Assembly: GCA_021808665.1 (NCBI GenBank) | Contig: JAKBBA010000034.1 | Coordinates: 1-36,954, forward strand | Direction of reading: 5' to 3' | Length of the DNA stretch: 36,954 nt | DNA from: Actinomycetes bacterium | GTDB lineage: Bacteria > Actinomycetota > Acidimicrobiia > Acidimicrobiales > Palsa-688 | In this document: positions 7,454 to 15,068 of the stretch, one piece after another | How positions within the stretch are numbered: position 1 is the first letter of the stretch | How the letters are laid out: each line of letters begins with the position of its first letter | Notes under the pieces: model-generated | Database searches by the model: none | What the model saw: only the letters and a program-made list of their open reading frames with translations | What the model was told of the DNA's origin: nothing | Made by a program: the position numbers and the translations under genes

Positions 7454-8287
7454 ATGCCACAACCGCCGGGAGTCCTCGAAGGGATCGCCGTCGGCGTTAC
7501 CGCGGAGCGGCGGGCCGGCGACCAGGAGGTAATGTTCCGCCGTCTGGGGGCGCAGGTCGTTCTCGGCCCGGCCATCTCGACGTCCATGACAGCCGACTCG
7601 CCGGAAGTGCGCGACATGACCTTCGCAACGCTAGGAGAGACACCGGATTTCCTGATAGCCGATACGGGGATCGGCCTGAGGGCGTGGTTCGAAGCCGCCC
7701 GGGGCTGGGGGGTATTAGATCAGCTGATCTCAGCACTCGGGTCGTCGCGCATAGCAGCGAGAGGGCCCAAAGCGGCGGGAGCGCTGTCGTCCTACGGCCT
7801 CAAGTCCTGGTGGAAAAGCCCGACGGAGCGCCTCGACGACCTGGTAGACCACCTCGTAGCGCAAGACGTGCGCAAAGCCCGGATCCTGTTCCAGCTTCAC
7901 GGGGAGGACTCCGAACAGGTCGTCGAGCGCCTCCGGGACGCTGGAGCGACCGTCGTCACGCTACAGGTCTACCGTTGGGGGCCCCCGGTGGACTCCCGGC
8001 CGGCCCAGTCGCTGGTCGAGCGTTGCGTCGACGGTTCGATAGACGCGCTGACGTTCACCGCCCGGCCGCAGGTGGGGGGCTTTTTGCAGATAGCGGATCG
8101 GGTGGCGTCAGCCTCCAGGCTCGTCGAGGCGCTGCACGACCACGGCGTAGTAGTCGGCTGCATCGGACCGGTCTGCGCTGAGGCCGCCGTGGCGCACGGG
8201 TTTCCGACCCCAGTGGTGCCCTCAGCGTGGCGTCTCGGGTCGATGGTCAAGACGGTCACCGAAGCCCTGGCTGAACGCCGGGGCTGA
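7454..8287 (+). CDS. hemD: Uroporphyrinogen-III synthase
   Basis: The 277-residue protein shows the two-lobed HemD pattern: 'GIAVGVTAERRAGDQEVMFRRLGA' (in part) at the N-terminus, 'IADTGIGLRAWFEAA' near 75, 'RIAARGPKAAGAL' near 100, 'ILFQLHGEDSEQVVERLRDAGA' near 145, 'DALTFTARPQVGGFLQIA' near 198 and 'VVVGCIGPVCAEAA' near 237. The enzyme cyclises hydroxymethylbilane with inversion of ring D in tetrapyrrole synthesis. Some actinobacterial HemD proteins carry a C-terminal response-regulator DNA-binding domain; this one ends without it. No other hem gene is nearby. It diverges from the glycosyltransferase cluster and converges on serA. Confidence 0.9.
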   Translation: MPQPPGVLEGIAVGVTAERRAGDQEVMFRRLGAQVVLGPAISTSMTADSPEVRDMTFATLGETPDFLIADTGIGLRAWFEAARGWGVLDQLISALGSSRIAARGPKAAGALSSYGLKSWWKSPTERLDDLVDHLVAQDVRKARILFQLHGEDSEQVVERLRDAGATVVTLQVYRWGPPVDSRPAQSLVERCVDGSIDALTFTARPQVGGFLQIADRVASASRLVEALHDHGVVVGCIGPVCAEAAVAHGFPTPVVPSAWRLGSMVKTVTEALAERRG

Positions 8288-8308
8288 CCTCCCGCCGGCC
8301 AGCGAAGC

Positions 8309-9535
8309 TCAGGCGAGGACGAGCACCCGTATCGTCTCGGGCATCGCCCGAAGCTGGGAGAGCATCTCGGGGGTGCACTCGGTGGCGCTGTCGGTTATGA
8401 CGTAGCCGACCTCCCCGCGGGTGCCGAGCGCCTGGCCTTCGATGTTGACCCCATGGTCGGCGAACAGGGCGTTGAACGCGGCGAGCACGCCGGGCGTGTT
8501 GCGGTGCACGATAGCCAGGCCGTGCGCGCCGGCCCGCACGGGCAGGTCGACGTGGGGCATGTTGACCGACAGGGCGGTCGAGCCGTGACTGACGAAGTCG
8601 ACGAGCTTCTTCGAGACGAACTGGCCTATGTCGACCTGTGCTTCTTCTGTGCTGCCGCCGATGTGGGGTGTAAGGATCACGTTGGGGAGTCCCTGAAGCC
8701 GGGAGGTGAAGGTCCGCTCGTTGCCTGCGGGCTCCTCGTAGAAGACGTCAACGGCTGCGCCGGCGATCCGGCCGGACTCTATGTGGCGTCGCAGGGCACC
8801 GTGGTCCACCAGGAAGCCTCTGCTCAGGTTCAAGAAGAGAGAGCCGGATTTCATGGCCGCGAACTCTTCCTCGCCGAACATGTCCCTATTGTCAGGTCGG
8901 CCGTCGACGTGGAGTGTGATCACGTCCGCCCAGGCGAGCAGGTCCCCCAGGGTAGCGAAACGCTGTGCGTTCCCCAAGGCGAGACGGTCCGCTACGTCGT
9001 AGAAGCCGACTGACAGCCCGAGGCTCTCGGCTAGCACGGAAAGCTGGGAGCCGATGTTGCCGTAACCGACGATGCCCAGGCGTCTGCCGCGGACTTCGTG
9101 AGCGCCCGCAGCCGACTTGGACCACACCCCGGCGTGCATGTCGGTGTTCTTGTCGGTCAGGCGGCGGGTAAGGGCGATGATCTCCGCTATCACCAGCTCG
9201 ACGACCGAGCGGGTGTTGGAGAACGGCGCGTTGAAGACCGTCACGCCCCTCTTGGTCGCAGCTGCCAGGTCGATCTGGTTGGTGCCGATGCAGAACGCTC
9301 CGACGGCGACAAGCTGGTCTGCCTCTTCGAGGACCTTGGCGGTCAGGTGCGTGCGGGAGCGTATCCCGACCAGGCTGACTCCTTTTACCCGCTCGATGAG
9401 CTCGCCCTCGTCGAGGGCTCCCTTCTCGGTCTCCACCGCGAAACCGGCCTCACCGAGGCGGTCCGCCGCTCCGGGGTGGATGTTCTCCAAAAGCAGGGCG
9501 CGGCGCAAAGCTCTAGGGCTGTGTGATCCTGGCAT
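8309..9535 (-). CDS. serA: D-3-phosphoglycerate dehydrogenase (E. coli-like type)
   Basis: This oxidises 3-phosphoglycerate with NAD in the first step of serine synthesis. Residues follow E. coli SerA closely: 'RSRTHLT', 'FCIGTNQIDL', 'NAPFSNTRSVVELV', the NAD site 'GIVGYGNIGSQL', the catalytic-region 'NLSRG', 'EEPA' and 'TPHIGGSTEEAQ', and a C-terminal ACT domain 'HRNTPGVLAAFNALFADHGVNIEGQ' (in part) for serine feedback. It lacks the long extra domain found in mycobacterial SerA. The frame stays open upstream to 9721, but homology begins just after ATG 9535, giving 408 residues, close to the E. coli length. ATG 9541 and ATG 9595 are alternatives, and none has a strong ribosome site. If 9535 is right, about 210 bases separate it from the divergent lipoprotein gene. 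Confidence 0.93.
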   Translation of the reverse strand: MPGSHSPRALRRALLLENIHPGAADRLGEAGFAVETEKGALDEGELIERVKGVSLVGIRSRTHLTAKVLEEADQLVAVGAFCIGTNQIDLAAATKRGVTVFNAPFSNTRSVVELVIAEIIALTRRLTDKNTDMHAGVWSKSAAGAHEVRGRRLGIVGYGNIGSQLSVLAESLGLSVGFYDVADRLALGNAQRFATLGDLLAWADVITLHVDGRPDNRDMFGEEEFAAMKSGSLFLNLSRGFLVDHGALRRHIESGRIAGAAVDVFYEEPAGNERTFTSRLQGLPNVILTPHIGGSTEEAQVDIGQFVSKKLVDFVSHGSTALSVNMPHVDLPVRAGAHGLAIVHRNTPGVLAAFNALFADHGVNIEGQALGTRGEVGYVITDSATECTPEMLSQLRAMPETIRVLVLA

Positions 9536-9747
9536 CCACATCAGTGTAGAGGTGCCGGCACCCGAAGCGGTCTTGGCCGTCGCGGGAGCACGCATCGAAA
9601 GCCGGCCCGCAGCAAGGTCCACACCCATCAGTTGTATGCCTAAGACCGACGCGTGTTGCGGGCCGGCAAGCCGTAAACTCACGAGTGGCTGCAGGTGATA
9701 GCCAGAACAGCCGATTGTCAACTTGACGAGCTTTGCGAGGAGTAACG

Positions 9748-10860
9748 ATGCGAAAAGATCACCACGTGCGCCGGCCGGTTGCGACCCGCCTCGGAACCGG
9801 TGCGCTCGGAGTCGCGACTCTCGGTCTCGTCATTTCCGCTTGCGGATCGTCCACCAAGACGGCCGCTTCGACGTCGTCTTCGACAGGGTCGGCCTCGTCG
9901 ACTCTGGCCGCTTCGATCGGGGCGCTGGGCAACCAGTCGAGCATAGAGGCACGCTTCTCGGTAGCCGTCACGGCTTCGCAGGCCGCCGAGATCGCCGGCA
10001 AGGCCGGCAGCGCATCCTCAGCTTCGGCGATGGGCAAAGCGCTGAGCAGGGGATCGATCTTCTTCGCCGAGCAGTCCGGTAACGGCGAACCGCTCGACTC
10101 CAAGACCGCCGCCAGCGACTCCGCCAACTCTTACGACTTCGGCATTTCGTTCGGTTCGAGCACACCGGTTGAAGTCCGCTACGTCGGCCAGGCTCTCTAC
10201 CTGCACCTGCAGGCCTCCGAGCTGGCAGCGGACCTCGGCGAACCCGCATCCTCGGCCACGTCGGTCAACTCTGAGCTGGCGAAGCTGAACGCAGAAGTTC
10301 CCGGTCTAGCCACACTGGCGTCCGGAGGATGGGTGGAAATATCCAAGTCCGCTCTCAGCCCTCTGATCGGCGACCTTAAGAGCCTGGGCACGTCCGGTTC
10401 GTCCGCCGGCCCGGCGAAGTCCATCTCCAATCTCGTCAACCTGCGCACCTCGGTCCTCGCAGCGATCAAAGCGAACTCGACTGTCACCAGCCTCGGGTCG
10501 ACCGGCGGCCGCCAGGAGTACGCAGTCGCCGTGCAAGCAAAGGCGCTGGCAAGCTCTATCGACACCACCCTAAACAGCGCCTCGGGGATGGTCCCCTCGG
10601 TCGGCAACAAGCTTGGAGGCCTATCCAAGAGTCTCGCGTCGATCCCATCCAACCTCGTGGTCACGATCGACGCGTACACGTCGGCCGGCAAGCTCGCCGA
10701 GGCGGACGTCGACTTGGACCAGTTCTTCACGACCAACAAGCCGTCTTTCCCTGTTCCGCTGCAGATGACTATCACCTCGACGTCGATCACAGCGCCGTCC
10801 GGGGCGACCGCGCTCAACCTATCGAACCTGCCTTCGCTGGTCGGCGGGCTTCTAGGGTAG
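9748..10860 (+). CDS. Putative secreted lipoprotein, unknown function
   Basis: The start is ATG 9748 with a strong GCGAGGAG site upstream. The 370-residue protein has a basic N-terminus, a hydrophobic segment and a lipobox 'VISAC' with the lipidation Cys at residue 32. A Ser/Thr/Ala-rich linker (about 33-55) follows, then a mixed alpha/beta region with 'VEVRYVGQALYLHLQA', 'GGWVEISKSAL', 'LVVTIDAYTSAGKLAEADVDLD' (in part) and 'VPLQMTITSTSI'. This arrangement resembles LolA/LppX-like lipoproteins that bind lipids, but the match is by pattern only. It stands alone on the plus strand and converges on argJ. Confidence 0.8.
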   Translation: MRKDHHVRRPVATRLGTGALGVATLGLVISACGSSTKTAASTSSSTGSASSTLAASIGALGNQSSIEARFSVAVTASQAAEIAGKAGSASSASAMGKALSRGSIFFAEQSGNGEPLDSKTAASDSANSYDFGISFGSSTPVEVRYVGQALYLHLQASELAADLGEPASSATSVNSELAKLNAEVPGLATLASGGWVEISKSALSPLIGDLKSLGTSGSSAGPAKSISNLVNLRTSVLAAIKANSTVTSLGSTGGRQEYAVAVQAKALASSIDTTLNSASGMVPSVGNKLGGLSKSLASIPSNLVVTIDAYTSAGKLAEADVDLDQFFTTNKPSFPVPLQMTITSTSITAPSGATALNLSNLPSLVGGLLG

Positions 10861-10876
10861 GAGCTCTAGGTGGCGG

Positions 10877-12040
10877 TCAGGTGGTGTAGTCGGCGTTGAT
10901 ACGAACGTACTCGGCGCTCAGGTCGCAGCCGTAGACGGTAGCGCTTGAGGTGCCGGCTCCCAGTTCGACGGTGATTTCGACATGGTCCGATCTCATCGCC
11001 GAGGCGAGCGCTGCTAGGCCCTCCGGGCCGGGGCGTGCCGGATAAGCCTCGACTTCCCCGAAGCGGATCTCGACGCGATCGACGTCGATGCCCTCCTCGT
11101 CGTGGCATTTACCGACGGCCATCGCGACCCGGCCCCAGTTCGGGTCGGCTCCGTGGACCGCCGTCTTGACCAGCGGTGAGTTGACCACGGCCTTCGCCAC
11201 CCTGCGCGCTTGGCGGCCGTCGAGCGCTCCGGTCACTGTAACCGTTATGAGCTTGGTGGCTCCTTCCCCGTCCCTCGCGAGCTGCATGGTCAGATCACGG
11301 CACACCTCGCGCAGCGCTACGGCGAGCTCCGCCTCGGCTACGGCCCCGCCGAGCCCGTTGGCTAGCACGACGGCCGTGTCGGACGTGGAGGTGTCGGTGT
11401 CGACGCTCAGACAGTTGAACGTCTCGTCGACAGCCCGCCGCCAGAGCCGGCCCAGGAGCTCCGGCTCCACCTCGGCGTCTGTGAACACGAAAGCGAGCAT
11501 GGTCGCCATGTTCGGCTCGATCATTCCGACACCCTTGGCGACGCCGAGGATGCGGGCCCGGCCGGCCGACTGGGAGGAAACCTTGGGGACGGTGTCGGTG
11601 GTCATGATCGCCTTGGCGACGTCCAGCGGTCCGCTGTCGTAGGCAGCGGACCGAAGTCCCGAGAGGCCAGAGCGGATCGTTTCCATCGGATACGGACGTC
11701 CGATGACCCCGGTGCTTGCAATCACGATCTGCTCCGGGTCCAACGCCGTTGCGGAGCCTACAAGCTCGGACAGCTCGGCCGCGTCCCTGACGCCTACCTC
11801 CCCGTTCGCTACGTTCGCGTTCTTAGCTACTACGGCTACGGCCCGGGCTCGCCCCGACGCGGCGCGCGGACGGCTTAGGGTCACGCTCGGACCGGCGAAC
11901 AGGCTCTGCGTGAACATCCCGGCGCTCGAGGCCGGAACTTTCGAGACGACGACGGCAAAGTCGTCACCGCTATCGCGAAGGCCGAGACGGGCTGTCTGAG
12001 CGACGAAGCCGCGAGGAAATTCCAAACCGTCCGCTAACAC
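10877..12040 (-). CDS. argJ: Glutamate N-acetyltransferase / amino-acid acetyltransferase (ArgJ family)
   Basis: ArgJ moves the acetyl group from N-acetylornithine to glutamate and, in bifunctional forms, also uses acetyl-CoA. The 387-residue protein has 'ASTGVIG' (oxyanion region, near 109) and the self-cleavage site 'KGVGMIEPNMATML', with Thr180 as the predicted new N-terminal nucleophile. C-terminal 'HGADPNWGRVAMAVG' also fits. The usual N-S-G-N-A-N segment reads 'VAKNANVANGEVG', a divergence worth noting. It starts at GTG 12040, with GGAG eight bases upstream. No argB, argC or argD lies nearby, so it is detached from the usual arg cluster; it follows bldC by 49 bases. Confidence 0.88.
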   Translation of the reverse strand: MLADGLEFPRGFVAQTARLGLRDSGDDFAVVVSKVPASSAGMFTQSLFAGPSVTLSRPRAASGRARAVAVVAKNANVANGEVGVRDAAELSELVGSATALDPEQIVIASTGVIGRPYPMETIRSGLSGLRSAAYDSGPLDVAKAIMTTDTVPKVSSQSAGRARILGVAKGVGMIEPNMATMLAFVFTDAEVEPELLGRLWRRAVDETFNCLSVDTDTSTSDTAVVLANGLGGAVAEAELAVALREVCRDLTMQLARDGEGATKLITVTVTGALDGRQARRVAKAVVNSPLVKTAVHGADPNWGRVAMAVGKCHDEEGIDVDRVEIRFGEVEAYPARPGPEGLAALASAMRSDHVEITVELGAGTSSATVYGCDLSAEYVRINADYTT

Positions 12041-12089
12041 GCCGGTTGCTCCGCGAGTGCTGCAGTTAGGTTGATGCTGTCGTCGGGGC

Positions 12090-12290
12090 TCAGGCGGGGC
12101 TCTCCGACTCCATCGCCTCTATACAGCGTCTGATCTCCGAAGCTCGGAAACGTCGGTGGCCGCCCAGAGTTCGTATGGCCGTGATCTTCCCGGCTCTCGC
12201 CCAGCGCGTCACGGTCTTCGGATTGACGCGAAACAGCGCGGCAACCTCAGCCGGCGTGAGAAGTGCGTCAGGACTCGTGTCATCTGCCAT
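12090..12290 (-). CDS. bldC: BldC-like MerR-type small DNA-binding protein
   Basis: The protein is about 66 residues and consists of one winged-helix domain: 'LLTPAEVAALFRVNPKTVTRWARAGKI' (in part) followed by 'IRTLGGHRRFR'. It closely matches Streptomyces BldC, which binds DNA cooperatively on direct repeats and times development. The start is ATG 12290, or GTG 12296 two codons earlier; GAGG lies 10 and 4 bases before them respectively. In Streptomyces bldC also sits near purM and purF, so the neighbourhood supports true orthology. It is transcribed in the same direction as purM, after a 153-160 base gap. Confidence 0.92.
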   Translation of the reverse strand: MADDTSPDALLTPAEVAALFRVNPKTVTRWARAGKITAIRTLGGHRRFRASEIRRCIEAMESESPA

Positions 12291-12322
12291 GATCACCCAA
12301 CCTCGTTTTACTATGTCCGTTT

Positions 12323-12332
12323 TAGACGTCTA
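12323..12332. promoter_or_regulatory. Perfect palindrome TAGACGTCTA upstream of bldC
   Basis: This 10-base perfect palindrome lies about 33 bases before the bldC start, in an AT-richer stretch. A TATACT hexamer on the minus strand (12365-12370) could be a -10 box for bldC, but no good -35 is seen. An operator role is speculative. Confidence 0.3.
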
Positions 12333-12449
12333 GGTATGAGAAGCACATCTTTGGTTACATAGTGAGTATAGTTGCATTGACGGCTATTAGGCCAGCCGCG
12401 CTAGCCCGCGTGGTCGCCGGATGCGTGCTTCGTCGGGTTGAAGCCGATC

Positions 12450-13517
12450 CTAGATGAGGCTCACCCGGCCGGACCCGGGGATTAAGCGCCCGACCACGTA
12501 TGACTCCACCCCGGCCGCACCGATCAGGTCCGCCACCTGCTGCGCGTCGTCTTGCGCTACAACGAGCACCATGCCCAGACCGAGGTTGAAGACCCTTGCC
12601 ATCTCCTCGTCGCTCACGCCGCCAGCCTCTTGTATCTCGGCGAAGATCCTCGGAGTCGGCCACGACGACCGTTCGACGATGGCGTCGACGTCGCCTGACA
12701 GTACCCTGGGCAGGTTGCCGGGAAGGCCACCTCCGGTGATGTGCGCCAGCGCGTGGACCTCGACGCCCGAGGCGAGAACGTCGAGGATGGTAGGGGCGTA
12801 TATGACCGACGGTCGCAGGAGCTCGTCGGCAAGGCTGTGGTCCCCTGCGCCTTCCCATGCCGGCTCGTCAAGACTTCTGGCGGCCCTGTCGAGAAGCGCC
12901 GCTCTGGCCAGCGAGTACCCGTTGGAGCGCAACCCCGGAGATGCGAGGCCGACCAGGACGTCACCGGGTTTCGTCCTCGCCGGTCCGTCGATGAGCGAGT
13001 CGCGTTCGACGATCCCCACGGCGAAACCGGCGACGTCGATCTCCCCCGGGGCTAGCAGCCCGGGGTGCTCGGCCATCTCACCGCCGACGATCGCTACGCC
13101 AGCCTGGCGGCAACCTTCGGCGATACCGACCATTACAGCTCTCACCTGGTCGGGGTCTATCCGGCCGACCAGCTGGTAGTCCAAGAAGAACAGCGGCTTG
13201 GCTCCACAGCAGACCAGGTCGTCGACGCACATCGCCACCAAGTCGATGCCGACAGTGTCGAAGCGGCCGGTAGCCACGGCTACCGCCATCTTGGTCCCGA
13301 CCCCGTCGGTGCTCGACACGAGGATAGGGCTCCGGTAGCCGGCGGGCAGCTCGAAGAGGCCGCCGAACCCGCCGATCGAGCCGATAGCGCCGGGAACTCC
13401 CGTCGTAGAGTCGACCAGTTCTCGGATCGCGTCCACGGCGGCTTCCGCGGCGTCTATGTCGACTCCCGCGGCAGCGTAGGTGAGGCTTTCCCGTCCCTGC
13501 GCAGCCGGGTCAGACAA
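12450..13517 (-). CDS. purM: Phosphoribosylformylglycinamidine cyclo-ligase (AIR synthetase)
   Basis: PurM closes the imidazole ring of AIR using ATP. Motifs are 'SSTDGVGTKM', 'CVDDLVCCGAKPLFFLDY' (in part), 'GGEMAEHPG', 'GLRSNGYSLAR' and 'ITGGGLPGNLPRVL'. The frame is open upstream to 13637, but that part overlaps purF. Homology starts at 'LTYAAAGVDI', and the only suitable start is TTG 13517, which overlaps the purF stop by 8 bases and gives 355 residues, the usual length. It is the third gene of purL-purF-purM. Confidence 0.94.
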   Translation of the reverse strand: MSDPAAQGRESLTYAAAGVDIDAAEAAVDAIRELVDSTTGVPGAIGSIGGFGGLFELPAGYRSPILVSSTDGVGTKMAVAVATGRFDTVGIDLVAMCVDDLVCCGAKPLFFLDYQLVGRIDPDQVRAVMVGIAEGCRQAGVAIVGGEMAEHPGLLAPGEIDVAGFAVGIVERDSLIDGPARTKPGDVLVGLASPGLRSNGYSLARAALLDRAARSLDEPAWEGAGDHSLADELLRPSVIYAPTILDVLASGVEVHALAHITGGGLPGNLPRVLSGDVDAIVERSSWPTPRIFAEIQEAGGVSDEEMARVFNLGLGMVLVVAQDDAQQVADLIGAAGVESYVVGRLIPGSGRVSLI

Positions 13518-15030
13518 CCAGGCGCTCCAGCTCTGCGTCGACGCCGCCCTTGAACTTGACCGGCACCGACGTCGGGTAACGCCCGGTGAGGCAGGCATCG
13601 CAAAACCCTGCCCCGGGCGCACCGGTAGCCGCCTCAAGGCCCTCCAGGCTCAAGTAGGCGAGGCTGTCAGCCCCCAGGTACTGCTCGATCTCCGCGACGG
13701 TCAGGTTGGCTGCGATCAGCTCGGAACGGGTTCCGGTGTCCAACCCGTAGAAGCACGGCCAGCGGTACGGCGGGGAGGATATCCGCAGGTGAACCTCGGC
13801 GGCTCCGGCCTCGCGCAGCATCTTGACCATCGCACGGGTGGTCGTGCCTCTCACGATGGAGTCGTCGACGACCACGAGACGCTGCCCTGCGATCGCGCTG
13901 CGCAGCGGGTTCAGCTTTCGCCGCACTCCCTGGGCGCGCTGCGCCTGGTCGGGGACGATGAAAGTACGGCCGATATAGCGGTTCTTGACAAGGCCGTGAC
14001 CGTAGCGGATGCCGCTCGCCCGGGCGAACCCCTCAGCTGCGGGCAGTCCGGAGTCAGGTACACCCATGACCATGTCGGCGACGGCAGGGGCCTGCGCCGC
14101 GAGCAGTTCGCCCATGCGCAGTCGGGCCCCGTGAAGCTCCTGGCCGTAGAGACGGCTGTCAGGGCGGGCTAGGTAGACGAACTCGAACAGGCACAGTTTG
14201 GGGTTAACCGCTGACGCTGGCCACGGTCGGAAGCTGTCGTGACTGTCAGCTTCGACGACGAGAAGCTCCCCCGGGTCGAGCTCCCGGACGAAGTGGGCTC
14301 CTACGATGTCCAAGGCGGGGGTCTCCGAAGCGACCACCCAACCACTTTCGAGCCGGCCCAGCCCGAGTGGCCTGAAGCCGTGCGGGTCTCTCACGGCGTA
14401 CAGTCTTTCGACGTCGCATAGGACCAGCGAGAAGGCCCCTTCGAGGCACGGCAGCACCGCTTGGAGGGCTTCGAGCAGGCCGTCGGAGGGATGCGAGTCG
14501 AGGTGTCGGACGAGCAGCTCGGCGATGACGTCGGAGTCGCTGGTAACGGTTCCCGCCAGCATCCCCGCAGCTTCGGCGAGCGCCTCGGTGTTGGTGAGGT
14601 TCCCGTTGTGGCCCAGGGCGAACTCGATCGGCCTCTCGCGGATCGGGTTCGGGGCGCTTACTCTGTATACCGGCTGGGCGTTACGCCACGACGAGGACCC
14701 TGTCGTCGAGTACCGGGTGTGGCCTATTCCGAGGCTTCCCTGCAGACCGGCGAGCTTGTACTCGTTGAAGACGTTGGCCACCAGGCCCATGTCCTTGACG
14801 ACGACGAGACCTTTCCCGTCGCTGACAGCCATCCCGGCGGACTCCTGACCGCGATGCTGAAGGGCGTAGAGGCCGTCGAATGCCATGTGGGAGACCTCGG
14901 TCCCGGGAGAGAACACACCGAAGACTCCGCACGCTTCGTGCGGTGAGCCGCCGTCGACGTCGTCGGTTTCGGACAGGCCCCGTTCGGGTTCGCGCGGGTC
15001 TTGCCGATCCGCAAGCCGGTTCGAAGGCAC
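13510..15030 (-). CDS. purF: Amidophosphoribosyltransferase
   Basis: PurF makes phosphoribosylamine from PRPP and glutamine, the first committed purine step. 'EACGVFGV' contains the N-terminal nucleophile Cys (residue 34 from the chosen start), so a propeptide would be removed as in Bacillus PurF. The glutaminase loop 'GHTRYSTTG' and the PRPP site 'VVVDDSIVRGTT' are intact. The four [4Fe-4S] ligands of the Bacillus type are present: the Cys in 'PKLCLFE', 'WPCFYG' and 'FCDAC'. The start is probably GTG 15030, 38 bases after the purL stop; GTG 15054 is possible. The open frame up to 15267 lies inside purL and is not coding. Confidence 0.93.
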   Translation of the reverse strand: MPSNRLADRQDPREPERGLSETDDVDGGSPHEACGVFGVFSPGTEVSHMAFDGLYALQHRGQESAGMAVSDGKGLVVVKDMGLVANVFNEYKLAGLQGSLGIGHTRYSTTGSSSWRNAQPVYRVSAPNPIRERPIEFALGHNGNLTNTEALAEAAGMLAGTVTSDSDVIAELLVRHLDSHPSDGLLEALQAVLPCLEGAFSLVLCDVERLYAVRDPHGFRPLGLGRLESGWVVASETPALDIVGAHFVRELDPGELLVVEADSHDSFRPWPASAVNPKLCLFEFVYLARPDSRLYGQELHGARLRMGELLAAQAPAVADMVMGVPDSGLPAAEGFARASGIRYGHGLVKNRYIGRTFIVPDQAQRAQGVRRKLNPLRSAIAGQRLVVVDDSIVRGTTTRAMVKMLREAGAAEVHLRISSPPYRWPCFYGLDTGTRSELIAANLTVAEIEQYLGADSLAYLSLEGLEAATGAPGAGFCDACLTGRYPTSVPVKFKGGVDAELERLVV

Positions 15031-15068
15031 GTGCCTTATTCTCTCACATGACACCGCCAGGCGCCGGT

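Noticed and set aside
9536..9721. N-terminal extension of serA to the far upstream start
   Set aside because: The extra 62 residues have no SerA homology, and 9535 gives the family's normal length.
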